Positions 33,171-43,553 of a DNA stretch of 64,000 nucleotides are shown here, one piece after another. Where the stretch lies: the NCBI GenBank assembly GCA_014529385.2, contig CM043957.1, positions 66,728,003 to 66,792,002 on the forward strand. The letters run 5' to 3'. The stretch comes from Adiantum capillus-veneris (Eukaryota > Streptophyta > Polypodiopsida > Polypodiales > Pteridaceae). The notes beneath the pieces were generated by a model. That model did no database searches. It worked only from the letters and a program-made list of their open reading frames with translations, and was not told the DNA's origin. A program made the position numbers and the translations under genes. Numbering within the stretch: the first letter of the stretch is position 1; each line of letters opens with the position of its first letter.

Positions 33171-33186
33171 TGGTATCAGAGCAAGG
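33171..33186 (+). other. Primer-binding site, initiator Met-tRNA
   Basis: TGGTATCAGAGCAAGG two bases after the 5' LTR is the standard plant copia primer site, complementary to the 3' end of initiator Met-tRNA. Confidence 0.93.
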
Positions 33187-33241
33187 TTTGCTCGTAGCTA
33201 AATTATCTCAAGGAAAGGATTCCTTGAAGTGAGTGGGAGTT

Positions 33242-36200
33242 ATGGCGGAGGAAGGGAAGCTCAAGATTGAGAAGTTCAACGGCAAAAACTACCAACATTG
33301 GAAGATGCAGATTGAAGACTATCTCTACCAGAAGGACCTCTATTTGCCACTAGGCGGTCTTGCGAAGCCCGCAACAATGGCAGATGAAGCATGGATTGTC
33401 CTTGATCGAAAGGCACTGGGAACAATCCGGTTAAGCTTGGCGTCAACAGTGGCCTTTAATGTTTCGGAGATGAAGACCACGGAGGACTTGATGAAGTCAC
33501 TTGACGACTTCTACGAGAAACCATCGGCATCCAATAAGGTATTTCTTATGAAGCGCTTGTTCAATCTAAAGATGGCAGAGAATGGTTCAGTTGCAAAACA
33601 CCTAAATGACTTTAACACAAACATAAGTCAACTTCGATCAGTGAAAATCAATTTCGATGACGAAGTGCGAGCTCTCCTTATACTATCATCTCTACCGGAT
33701 AGTTGGGACAGCCTTGTGATGGCTGTAAGTAATTCTATCTCTGGCACAAATACTATTAAGTTTGATGATGTTGTGGGTGTTCTCCTAAGCGAGGAAATGC
33801 GAAGGAGAAGCACAGGAGAATCATCAAGTGCTGCACTATCAGTGGAAACAAGAGGAAGGCTTAAGGAGAGGTTCAAAAACCAAAAGGGTCGTGATCGCTC
33901 AAGGCGGAGCAAGTCACGCACAAAGTCAGTTCTTGAATGTTGGAACTGCGGAAAGAAGGGCCACGTCAAGAAGGATTGTTGGTCCAAGAAGAAGAAGGAG
34001 ACAGAGTCTCAAGACAACAAGCCAACATCGGAGGCCAATGTGGCAGGTAAAGTAGAGCAAGATGCTCTAATTCTCTCATTAGACAATGTGTCTAATTCCT
34101 GGATAGTAGATTCCGGGGCTTCATTCCATGCGACACCATACAAGCAACATTTCCAAGACTACACCAAAGGTAATTTTGGGTATGTATACTTGGGAGATGA
34201 TGAAGCTTGTGAGATTGTCGGCAAAGGTACAGTTTCTGTCAAAACTGCTAACGGAAATGAATGGAAGCTTAAAGATGTTAGGCATGTTCCTTCTCTTCGC
34301 AAAAATTTGATCTCTACAGGACAATTGGACGATGAAGGTCACAACATTGCATTCGGAAACAAACGGTGGAAGATCTCAAAGGGATCTTTGGTGGTTGCCA
34401 AGGGTGAAAAAGTCGGTACACTTTACTTGTGTACTGTTAGCACGCAACCTTCAGCTTGTGCAGCAACTACAGAAGTTGACAGTGCGGTGTGGCACTACCG
34501 ACTTGGGCATATGAGTGCCAAAGGAATGCAAATCCTTCAAACAAAGAAGCTTCTACCAGGTTTGAAAGAAGTGGACTTAGAGTTCTATGAAGATTGTGTT
34601 TATGGTAAACAAAAGAGGGTAAAATTTCAAAAATCAGGAAATGAAAGAAAAAATAAAAAACTTGAGTTGGTTCATTCTGATGTTTGGGGTCCTGCAAGTA
34701 CACCATCACTTGGTGGCTCATTGTACTATGTAACATTCATAGACGATGCGACTAGAAAAACATGGGTTTATGTCATGAAGAATAAATCCGATGTATTTTC
34801 CATATTTCAAAGGTGGAAAGCCTTTGTGGAGAATGAAACAGGTACCAAGGTTAAATGCCTCAGATCCGACAATGGAGGCGAATATTGCAGCCAAGCTTTT
34901 GAAAGCTTTTGTGCTAGCAATGGCATTCGGAGGCAAAGGACAACCCCAAGGACACCTCAACAAAATGGGATTTCGGAAAGGATGAACAGGACAATCATAG
35001 AACGAGCACGAAGCATGCGGCTACATGCAGGCCTACCGCTTGAGCTTTGGGCGAAAGCTGTAAGTACGTCTGTGTACTTAATCAATCGGTCACCCTCAAC
35101 GGCATTGGATGGGGGAGTTTCAGAAGAGGCATGGACAGGTAAACCGGTGAATTATGCATTTCTCAAAGTGTTTGGGTGTGAGGCTTTCATGCACATAGAT
35201 AGAAGCCTAAGATCAAAGTTAGATGCAAAGTCCAAAAAGTGTTTCTTCATTGGCTATGGAGAAGGAGACTTTGGGTATCGCCTATGGAATCCTGAAGATG
35301 GTAAAATCTTAAGGAGTAGGGATGTAATTTTTAACAAACAAAATATGTACAAAGATTACTTGGAAAGAAAACAAACAAAAGAAACAGGTGATGAGTACAT
35401 GGAGCTTGAGGACGGTGAAGACTCAAGGACTGCAAACGGTGACAATGTGCAACAACGTCAACCAAATGACGAGCCTCAACCTATTCCCCGAAGATCTACA
35501 AGAGCAAGTAGACCTCCAGAAAGGTTTGTTCCTTCCTTCAACCATCTCTTGATCTCAGATTCTGGAGAGCCGGAATCATATGAAGAAGCTATGCAACATG
35601 AATCCAAAGAAGAATGGACGAAGAGCATGCAAGTGGAGATGGACTCACTACATCACAACCAAACATGGGAGTTGGTTGAGTTGCCTAAAGGTAAGCGGGC
35701 ACTTCAAAACAAATGGGTGTACAAGCTAAAGGAAGAAGAAGGTGGGAAGAAAAGGTACAAGTCTAGGCTTGTGGTAAAAGGTTTTTCTCAAAAGAAAGGT
35801 ATTGACTTCAATGAAATATTTTCTCCTGTTGTAAAAATGAACTCAATTAGGCTTGTCTTAAGCCTTGTGGCTGCTCATGATCTAAATCTCGAGCAAATGG
35901 ATGTAAATACGGCATTCCCTCATGGTGACTTAGAGGAGGAAATCTACATGCTTCAACCAAAGGGGTATGAAGTAAAAGGTAAGGAGAAAATGGTTTGCAG
36001 ATTAAAGAAGAGCTTGTATGGTTTAAAGCAAGCATCAAGACAATGGTACTTGAAGTTTGATCGATGGATGTTGGATCATGGATTCACAAGATGCAACTCG
36101 GATCACAGCGTCTACACGAAGAATTTGGGAGATGGGAAATTCATCATCCTAATGTTGTATGTTGATGACATGTTGATTGCAAGTGCTAACATGCAAGACA

Positions 36201-37276
36201 TCAAAGACCTAAAAGAGGAGCTGTCCAAATCTTTTTCAATGAAAGATTTAGGTGCTGCAAAGAGGATACTTGGTATGAAAATATCAAGGGACAGAACGAA
36301 GAAGACAATAAAGCTATCTCAAGAAGATTACATCAAGAAGGTACTAGAAAGGTTTGCAATGCAAAATGCAAAACCAGTTTCTACACCTTTGGCTGGTCAT
36401 TTTAAACTAACGAAGGATATGTGTCCAAAGACACAAGAAGAGATAGCCTATATGTCTAAAGTTCCATATACTGCAGCGGTAGGTTCTCTAATGTATGCTA
36501 TGGTCTGGACAAGGCCAGACATTGCACATGCAGTGGGAGTTGTGAGTAGGTTCATGGACAACCCAGGTAAAGAGCATTGGCAAGCTGTGAAGTGGATACT
36601 TAGGTATCTAAAAGGGACAACAACAAATGCTTTGTATTTTGGAGGAACTGATATTTTTCTAGAAGGGTATGCTGATGCAGATATGGCAGGTGACAAAGAT
36701 ACTCGAAGGAGCACTACTGGCTATGTGTTCACGGTTGGAGGCACAGCAGTAAGCTGGGCTTCAAAGTTGCAGAAAGTGGTTTCACTTTCTACCACGGAAG
36801 CAGAGTATGTAGCAATGACAGAGGCAAGCAAAGAAATTATGTGGCTTCACAGATTCTTAGAAGAGCTTGGATTCAAACAAGACAATTGTGTCTTGTACAG
36901 TGATAGCCAAAGCGCTATCCATCTTGCGAAGAACTCAGCCTTTCATTCAAGGACAAAGCACATTGAGGTGAGATATCACTTCATACGCACTCTTTTGGAA
37001 GAGGGACAACTAAAGCTAGGAAAAGTGCATACAAGTGAAAATCCTGCAGACATGTTTACAAAGGTGGTCGGAAAGTGGTCGGAAAACAACCGGTCGGTTG
37101 GCCGGTGGCCGGTAGTCAATGGCCGGTGGCCGGTGGTCGGAAGTCAATGGCCGGTGGCCGGTGGCCGTATTCAAAAGCGGACTTGTCTTCTCAAGGGAGG
37201 CCACACATGGGCGGATTGGAGGGTCCGATTTGGACTTATTCGCACAAGGGCGGCTACACATGGCTGTCTCTCATAA
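33242..37276 (+). CDS. Copia Gag-Pol polyprotein, single open frame
   Basis: One uninterrupted frame of about 1344 codons from the ATG at 33242 (frame open a little upstream). Gag first; CCHC knuckle CWNCGKKGHVKKDC at about residues 232-245; protease WIVDSGASFHATP near 288; GAG-pre-integrase with WHYRLGHMS; integrase core D, D, E in HSDVWGP, RSDNGGEYC and ERMNRTI; RT with NKWVYKLK, YVDDMLIAS near 973; RNase H with ADADMAGD and LSTTEAEY near 1140-1190. Two oddities: the integrase zinc-binding Cys pair reads FYEDC where FCxxC is usual, and the RT reads TAFPHGDL where TAFLHGDL is usual. The last ~70 residues after MFTKVV are translated LTR, so the natural C-terminus is lost. Would act in virus-like particles to copy and integrate the element. 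Confidence 0.95.
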   Translation: MAEEGKLKIEKFNGKNYQHWKMQIEDYLYQKDLYLPLGGLAKPATMADEAWIVLDRKALGTIRLSLASTVAFNVSEMKTTEDLMKSLDDFYEKPSASNKVFLMKRLFNLKMAENGSVAKHLNDFNTNISQLRSVKINFDDEVRALLILSSLPDSWDSLVMAVSNSISGTNTIKFDDVVGVLLSEEMRRRSTGESSSAALSVETRGRLKERFKNQKGRDRSRRSKSRTKSVLECWNCGKKGHVKKDCWSKKKKETESQDNKPTSEANVAGKVEQDALILSLDNVSNSWIVDSGASFHATPYKQHFQDYTKGNFGYVYLGDDEACEIVGKGTVSVKTANGNEWKLKDVRHVPSLRKNLISTGQLDDEGHNIAFGNKRWKISKGSLVVAKGEKVGTLYLCTVSTQPSACAATTEVDSAVWHYRLGHMSAKGMQILQTKKLLPGLKEVDLEFYEDCVYGKQKRVKFQKSGNERKNKKLELVHSDVWGPASTPSLGGSLYYVTFIDDATRKTWVYVMKNKSDVFSIFQRWKAFVENETGTKVKCLRSDNGGEYCSQAFESFCASNGIRRQRTTPRTPQQNGISERMNRTIIERARSMRLHAGLPLELWAKAVSTSVYLINRSPSTALDGGVSEEAWTGKPVNYAFLKVFGCEAFMHIDRSLRSKLDAKSKKCFFIGYGEGDFGYRLWNPEDGKILRSRDVIFNKQNMYKDYLERKQTKETGDEYMELEDGEDSRTANGDNVQQRQPNDEPQPIPRRSTRASRPPERFVPSFNHLLISDSGEPESYEEAMQHESKEEWTKSMQVEMDSLHHNQTWELVELPKGKRALQNKWVYKLKEEEGGKKRYKSRLVVKGFSQKKGIDFNEIFSPVVKMNSIRLVLSLVAAHDLNLEQMDVNTAFPHGDLEEEIYMLQPKGYEVKGKEKMVCRLKKSLYGLKQASRQWYLKFDRWMLDHGFTRCNSDHSVYTKNLGDGKFIILMLYVDDMLIASANMQDIKDLKEELSKSFSMKDLGAAKRILGMKISRDRTKKTIKLSQEDYIKKVLERFAMQNAKPVSTPLAGHFKLTKDMCPKTQEEIAYMSKVPYTAAVGSLMYAMVWTRPDIAHAVGVVSRFMDNPGKEHWQAVKWILRYLKGTTTNALYFGGTDIFLEGYADADMAGDKDTRRSTTGYVFTVGGTAVSWASKLQKVVSLSTTEAEYVAMTEASKEIMWLHRFLEELGFKQDNCVLYSDSQSAIHLAKNSAFHSRTKHIEVRYHFIRTLLEEGQLKLGKVHTSENPADMFTKVVGKWSENNRSVGRWPVVNGRWPVVGSQWPVAGGRIQKRTCLLKGGHTWADWRVRFGLIRTRAATHGCLS

Positions 37277-37613
37277 GAGAGGGCAACCCTTTTGGCCTAT
37301 AAAAGGAGGCCATTTCTACACACATTTCATAGTGTGAAGTTGATGCAACAAGGTGAGTGTGAGGTGGTGAGAGTGAAGCAAGGAGGGAGCTCCATTAAGG
37401 GTATAATCCCTTTGTAAACTACTTCTTGTTTTGAAGTACTAAAGCCATTGAGTGGCTGCTTTCCCGTGGACGTAGCCCACATTGGGTGAACCACGTATAT
37501 CGTGTGTACTCTCTCTCTCTCTCTCTACTCTATAATCTCGTGTATATAAATCTGTCTCTCTCCATTAAGTAATCTACTCAATTATCTATTTAGCTACGTC
37601 TTATTTCCTAACA
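37069..37613 (+). repeat. Copia 3' LTR, lacking its first 235 bases
   Basis: Matches 32592-33168 with one substitution and a shorter CT run. Joined directly to the pol frame after MFTKVV. Ends CCTAACA before the duplication CTCAG. Confidence 0.9.
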
Positions 37614-37618
37614 CTCAG

Positions 37619-39061
37619 AAGCCCCCAGCTAGGATGATTTAACCTCTGGTAATCAGAATGACGCATGGCTTACTCATGGGCATCTACATAATGGATACAC
37701 ATTTCATTCTCAATCCCATAAATCTTCATGGTCTAGACTTGATAGATTGTATTTTATTGAAACTGATTGGGTACCAACTTTTTCTTATTTGAATGTTGAA
37801 ATTCAAGTGTCTCTCTTTGACCACTTTACTTTGGTTCTAAGCCTGAATAATGTTGATATGCAATCTTTTCATATTGTGGGGTCTAGTAGGCCTCCTATGA
37901 TTAATAATACATTGTTGCAGAACCATGGTTTTAAACATGCAGTGTGCCATGCATTAGAAATTTCTTTAGTACAATATGGTATGCAGGAACCAATGCAGAC
38001 TTGGCTACAATTCTGTGCGAAGATGCAACATTGCCTTAGACTTACTAGGAAGAGGGTAGCCAAAGAAAAAACTAGGGATGTAAAATATGCTGCAAAAAAT
38101 GTAAGATCAATTATGGCTCAAGATGTAAAACAGTTGAGTGATAGGGACATTGATGTGCTTAGGGATGCTAGACAGAAGCTTAAACAATTTGAGGCATAGA
38201 GAGCAGCTAGAGCAAGGCTTCTATGCAGGCAGCATGAGCTCAAGGATACATTGCTCATCTAAAACTTTTTTCAAAAAGCTATAGACTAAGCATGCTAAGG
38301 AATGCATTGAAAACTTCATCACTGAGGATGGGAGATCCATCTCTGAATCAATCAACATTATGGAGGAATGCAAAACCAATAGACAAGCTATCTGAAAGAG
38401 AGCAGGCTATTGAGTTCTTGATTTTTGTAGTGGATCAATGCATTGAAGAATGTAATGCTAAGAGATTGGAAGAACCCTTTGAGGTGAAGGAAATTCTATG
38501 GGCCCTTAAAAAATTGGGCAATGATAAAACACCAGGGATCTGTGGTCATACCAAGGAATTTATATTGGAATTTTGGGAACAATGGAATCCATGAATAATG
38601 GAAGTCACAAATAAGATATGGCGGTCTCAATGCATGGATCCATTGGTGAAACAAGGGTTCATCAAGCTGTTTCCTAAGAAAAGCTTTCCTACAGCTTTAT
38701 CAAACTAGAGACCCATAAGAATGATAGGACTTTTGTATAAAATAATGGCCAATGCCATAGCAATCAGGATCTCCCCATTTCTCAAGAAACATTTTCATGA
38801 GGCTCAAATAGGGTTCATTAGGGGTAGATCTATCTTTGATAACATCTTAACTGTGATGTTGGGAATTTGAGGCATGTCAAAAATTCAACCAGAAAGTGGT
38901 TATGATGCAACTGGATTTCGCCAAAGAATCTTACTCTATTCTTTGGAACTTTGTAGTTAAAGTTATGGCAAAATTTGGATTTGGGGAGAAAAATTGCATC
39001 TTGCATTGTGTTACTTGGGGAGGGATCCACTTATAACATCTTGGTTAATGGCATATTGTCC
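37619..39061 (+). pseudogene. L1-type LINE, second piece: endonuclease end and first half of reverse transcriptase
   Basis: SRLDRLYFIETDWVP and LFDHFTLVLSL (37735-37850) are the end of the endonuclease. A linker domain follows to about 38200. From 38290 the RT begins: LKKLGNDKTPGICGHTKEF, then RPIRMIGLLYKIMANAIA, HEAQIGFIRGRSIFDN and the palm QLDFAKE near 38910. Stops and frameshifts throughout. At 39061 the sequence stops after VNGILS and continues at 53500 with SIGRSIKQGCPL, so another insertion splits the RT. Non-functional. Confidence 0.85.
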
Positions 39062-39100
39062 CATTAGGAAAATTATGAACCCTCTAGGGACCCTTTGGGG
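39062..39100. repeat. Left inverted end of the 14.4 kb segment
   Basis: Pairs with the reverse complement of about 53460-53499 at roughly 70 percent by eye over 36 bases. Similarity inward is patchy. Confidence 0.45.
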
Positions 39101-39800
39101 TTAAGGTTAGAGGCCAGCCAATGAGAAGAGGGTGGTGGACACACTTTATGCCCTCAAAAATGTAGGGGGACAAAGTAGTCTTACACTTCTTAATGGGCTC
39201 TTACCTAATGAGAAGGTATGGGGGGAGGGGGTGGGCCATATGGAACCTCCAACTTCTCTCCTTTTTTATCCGGTTCTGAAAAAATCCCAAAATTTTGAAA
39301 TTTTCCAAAATTTTCAAAACTCAAATCTTACCTTCTTAAAACACCCCTAACTCTCTTTTATGGTCAAAAAAGCATTTTTTGACCTCAAAAAGTCAAAACG
39401 TGCACCTAAAAACCCTAAAAGTCAAATTAAAAAAAAATTGAACAATATTTTTTTACTATCCAGAGCCCCCCCAAAAGTAGTTCTTAAGAAAAAAGTGATT
39501 TTCTCTCTCTAGAATCCCTTTTCCAACCCCTCCTTGGTTGCAACCATCACACTCACCCTCTACTCCAACACACTCTCTCTAAACCATCTCCATTGCTTTA
39601 ACAACGAAGCTCCTCTCTCCTCCCCTACCACATCCCATTGCCACACCAAGCAAGGGTTATCCACCTTCTCCTCCCATAATCCATTGCCACAACAAGCAAG
39701 GGTTAACCACCTTCTCCTATCACTTTATCCCACCTACATTGTAACAACAAGCAATGTCTTGCTCCTCCTCCTAATTTTCTTTGTTCAACCATGGCTAGCT
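39101..39800. other. No gene seen
   Basis: AT-rich with G and C runs. The frame at 39534-40037 is Leu/Ser/Thr-rich in its first half, and I do not support that part as a gene. Confidence 0.4.
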
Positions 39801-39810
39801 CTACTTCTCA

Positions 39811-40910
39811 ATGGGGGTGCCACAAGAGTTCACCAATGGTGCTTGGATATACATGCAACCATATGCTATTGGCCCTCATCGTGTGCGAAATTGTGCAAAC
39901 TTGGATCATCATTGAAAAGGAATGCTCCTTGGCTTCAAGAACCGCAAAGACAAGGGGACCGTAGCCATTGTGCAACATGTTTTCTCAATGTCAAGCATGC
40001 AATTGCAACAACCACCTTGATTTACAACACATTGTAAGTACATGTTTTGAGAGTACAAAGCTAGGTGTGAAATCACAATGTAATGTTATTATGGATTCCT
40101 TAAGATTTTCCATGCATTTATAGTCATGTTTCCATCCACATTGGTGGAGGATCAGCCACTACATAGTCTCTCCGGCACATTCAATGCTATACATGTGAAT
40201 TGGAGCAACAATGTTCGCACATCTTTGCCCAACCAAACTGGTTCAAAGAAGGGTTTTCTTCTATTCTCACTCCTATATTGTGTCTACTTCTACACAAGAT
40301 TTTGGAATGCTTGAACCCATCAAAGTAACTTCCTTATTAAGTATGGAGTGGCCGGTGCCAGATTTGTGGTCGGTAGCATCTTTCAAGCAAAAGATGATAA
40401 TAGATGTCCAAAACTCTTTGAAATACTCTAAAGCTTCTAGGTTTGTGGGCTTGAGTTGGTGTTTGCCTATTCATTATTTTGTGCACATTTTTTAAGAGTT
40501 TGGATTTGTGGAGACTACCACAATGCTTGTATGTAAAGATGTGCATTATGAGGAATTAGAAAGGCTCTAGAAGAGCACGGGCATGCACAATGGAGACCGG
40601 TACCGTTGTAAGGTTGGAGCTTCAGGTATTGGAATGCGCTATTTGAAATCCCACACCTCCTTGTACATACAATTCCACTATGATCGTTGGATGTGCAAGC
40701 TTGGAGTGTGGACTCCCTTACAGAGTGTAGACGGCGCTATTGCAAGCTTTGAGATTGCAGTGAGGATGCCCAATGATGCTTTGGAGGCAGTCCAAGTGAA
40801 TAAGCACTGGACTCTCAGTAATGTGGAGAAATTTGGTTATTATGGGTTTTGAGGCCCTTCAACAAGCGCATTTGTTTACAAGGTCACAAGGTGAGAATCC
40901 TTCCACCACA
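39811..40910 (+). pseudogene. Decayed gene of unknown function, possible AP2-like domain
   Basis: Near 39811 one frame reads MGVPQEFTNGAWIYMQPYA, then with single stops LGFKNRKDKGTVAIVQHV. A GTAAGT donor-like site follows at about 40035. Another coding stretch (about 40510-40910) reads NGDRYRCKVGASGIGMRYL, then DRWMCKLGVWTPLQSVDGAI and ASFEIAVRMPNDALEAVQ. The pattern RW, LGVW-T, a helix with an AxxxE/D, then PNDAL loosely resembles the AP2/ERF DNA-binding fold (LGTF-T-EEAA-AYD). I am not sure of this. Stops at several places make it a pseudogene. It sits inside the 14.4 kb segment, upstream of another decayed gene in the same direction. Confidence 0.35.
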
Positions 40911-41299
40911 TTTTCAATACATCATAGTTTGTCGATCATTGGATGATTATTGTAATGAGTGTCCGTAGATTGGGAAGAGAATGGAAGACAAATTGAAGGT
41001 CGAGAAAGAGTGGGGCATGGACGGAACTATGCTATCGCTCTTATAACTTTGTAACTCTTGCAATTTTGAAAACAATACCCAATGTAATCAACATGATTTG
41101 CTTCGGCAAATCATGTCTTTGAATATAATTTTTCACATTGAGATGAGCGATCATTTTTTCGTGAAAGTGTCTTTTTTTTAATGAAAAAAATTCTTTAAAA
41201 AAGGGACCATTATAAAAGAGGGGCCGCATAACTCATTCACACTTTTCACTTTTGCAACTCTTGAGCTCCTCCACTCTCTATCTGCACCCCAAGCTAGAC
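40911..41299. other. No gene seen
   Basis: Short frames only. The stretch near 41240-41299 directly precedes the next gene start and may be its 5' untranslated region. Confidence 0.4.
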
Positions 41300-41436
41300 A
41301 TGGACGCCTCCACAGCCTCTGCATCTGCACCCACATCCACCCCTTTGTCACGCTTCCTCCTCTTCCTTGAGGACACCAAATACAAAGGGAAGTTGAACCT
41401 CCACACCTTCTTTACTCGTCTCCTTGACCTTGACGC

Positions 41437-43089
41437 TGTTCGAAGTTTTTTGGTTTGATGTTTGCCAGCCCATGTATATATGGTTTTTTGGTTTGATGTT
41501 TGCCAGCCCATGTATATATGGTGTGCTTGATTTTCCCACTTTTGAGTGTGCTAAGGATGCTTGTACAGTGCTAGGCAATGTTAGTCTCTGATGCATGCTC
41601 TTGGCTCTCATCATCACAAGAACCATGGAGCCTCTCTTTTCTTCCCCCACCATCCTCATGCCTATAGACGACCCCTGCAAGGTTATCTTCGAAAGTGTGC
41701 CGCCAAAAGCATGCCAAAAAGAGACCCTATCTTTAGTGCTGTTCCGATTTCACATTACTTGTGATATGGTTTCTCACATGCAGGTTCGTGCCAGAATTTA
41801 ATCTTTGATGCTCCTTTTTCTGAATAGCCTTACGGTAGTTCGGCCATCAATCCTATACCTTCTCCTGGAGCAAATTACAAAAGCTTTGGTGAGAGGTGAC
41901 CTAGCACGAGTTGAATTGTAATGTTAGAATTTGGCAAGTGGCGGGTAATGATGGGCAGTATGGGCCTGCATGTGCAGAAGCCTCAAAGGAGAAAGGGGGT
42001 GAGAGAGAGCATACAGAGTGTAGGCGAGGACTCAGGAGATAGAAAAAGCCCGGAATCCGTACACTACAGAAGGGGAGTTGATTGAAGAGGCAGGAGAGTG
42101 TGCGCTCAGAGGGGTCGCGATGCTCAGCACATAAAGAGGGAGCTTCAACCAGGGGGAGGGCGACCAACTGAGAAAGTAGCGCACAGAAAAATCCTTGAGA
42201 TCGCAGGCAACCCACCTCGGATGATCAACTGAAGGAGTGGCAATTACTGCAAGAGAGACTGAGGGCCCTGCAGATAGGGACACCCGTGAGAAGGTCTTGA
42301 AGGCGAGTGAAAGCCAAGCAGAAAATGGGTGCCAAGGGTTGGCGCTACCAAGAAATCAGACAAGGCTTTGAAGGAGAGCGTTAAGGGTTGGGGGACCTCC
42401 ATATGTAGGGGATGTCAGCTTGGAGCATGGGGACAATTCTGTAAATGGAGAGTACTGAGAGCACAGATTCAGAGGGTGGGCGCTAATTGCCTGTGCTTGT
42501 AGCAAGGTCTATCAAGTTGGAAAGCCAAGAAGCAAAAGAGCTCGCCATGAGCAAGAAGGAAAGCTAGCACCAGGGGCTGGATGATCTGTAGAGAGAGGGT
42601 GGAAGAAGCCGAGAGTAGCTCAGAGAGAAGGGAGCGGGCTAGGGCTTGCAAGCTGCTCAGAGAAGTCAAACCAGAGAGCTAAAGGGAGAGCTCCAAATCG
42701 AGATAAATATCTCTTCTTGGTGTATTATTCGAGCGCTTGCAGGGTTGTTTGCCTATACACCTCTCGCCTTGTCATAGAAAGATTTGCAATGTACACCTTG
42801 TCTATAGTATTCTCTAGCCCGTAAGTGTTGGATTTGATTACCCATTCAAGAGCCTTGTGTTGTTGGTGTATGAAAGAGACTATAGAGATGAAAGGTTCAT
42901 TATCTATTTTGGTCAACCACAAGTGAGTACATAATTGTTTCGTGGTTTAGTGGAGCACCTAGGCTTGGGTTGACAGCATGATATGGTCTTCACAGTGGTA
43001 GTTGTAGGGTTTGAGCAGATAGATTTGTGATCCCGGATTGGCAGAGGGGCCAAGCTATAGAGGTGTTTTTCTCCGGCATTCTCCTGTCA
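41437..43089 (+). repeat. 5' LTR of the non-autonomous element
   Basis: 1653 bp. Carries a tandem duplication of about 38 bases near its start (41448-41523) and about 60 bases near 42595-42660 that the 3' LTR lacks. Minus-strand frames here are composition artefacts, repeated in both LTRs. Confidence 0.85.
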
Positions 43090-43095
43090 TGTTTT

Positions 43096-43115
43096 TGGTG
43101 CCCCGCCACTGAGGA
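43096..43115 (+). other. Primer-binding site of the non-autonomous element
   Basis: TGGTGCCCCGCCACTGAGGA begins six bases after the LTR. It equals the Tat sites in this window apart from an inserted or changed base in the C run. Confidence 0.65.
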
Positions 43116-43193
43116 GCTAGTTTAAGTACCTTCAGATAGATATTTGGGAGGTGGTTACATATTCAAAAGCGCAAAGGTTGATCAAGATTTCGA

Positions 43194-43553
43194 ATGGATG
43201 CAAGTGAGGTCTATCATGTATATTGCTTTTGTGGAAAGAAAATTGAAGATGTACAGTCATGGGTGGCTTTAAATGATGATTTACTTTTGGAGCTTGGCAT
43301 GTATGATGATGAGGAAAAGGCTGATTTTATGTATCAGGGCTTGTGCGAAGATGCTTTGCGGTTTTACAAAAGTCTTCCTAGACATGTGCAATACAATTGG
43401 CAATTGATGAAGGTGGCTTTGCTAAAGCGTTATGTAGAGCTCAAGGTGCCGGTCATGCATTCTCGATACTTTTATGGTACAAATGAGGAATGCATAAAGT
43501 CTTGGATTGCACAAGTGGAAGAAGAAATGACACATCTTCACATAGTAGATTGA
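43194..43553 (+). CDS. Gag-like ORF 1 of the non-autonomous element (119 aa)
   Basis: The frame reads VYCFCGKKIEDVQSWVAL, then EEKADFMYQGLCEDALRFY, SLPRHVQYNWQLMKVALLK. The layout F-G-ED-W, KA-F, A-xFY-SLP, W-x-LK-ALLxRY matches retrotransposon capsid-type Gag and parallels the Tat element 1 Gag (FGEPGEDAELF, STWFDSLP). It is shorter than a full Gag and lacks a zinc knuckle. A start at 43196 (ATG) suits. The stop at 43551-43553 separates it from the next frame, which begins with a second, similar module. Confidence 0.6.
   Translation: MDASEVYHVYCFCGKKIEDVQSWVALNDDLLLELGMYDDEEKADFMYQGLCEDALRFYKSLPRHVQYNWQLMKVALLKRYVELKVPVMHSRYFYGTNEECIKSWIAQVEEEMTHLHIVD

Larger units (their letters stand above)
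32357..37613 (+). mobile_element. Ty1/copia retrotransposon inserted in the LINE, very young
   Basis: 5' LTR 32357-33168, initiator-Met primer site at 33171, a 1.34 kb-codon open frame, and a truncated 3' LTR 37069-37613. The target duplication CTCAG lies at 32352-32356 and 37614-37618, and the LINE endonuclease frame resumes across it. Over 545 shared bases I see one substitution between LTRs (GAATTC against GTATTC) plus a CT-run length difference, so insertion is recent. The end of pol, the polypurine tract and the first 235 bases of the 3' LTR are missing, apparently lost by deletion at a short GGTCGG repeat. Wording of Gag and RT suggests the Tork/Tnt1-like branch, which is inference. Confidence 0.93.

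Noticed and set aside
41901-42283. Minus-strand frames in the LTR of the non-autonomous element, repeated at 45557-45915
   Set aside because: They are antisense to an LTR and recur only because the LTR is duplicated.
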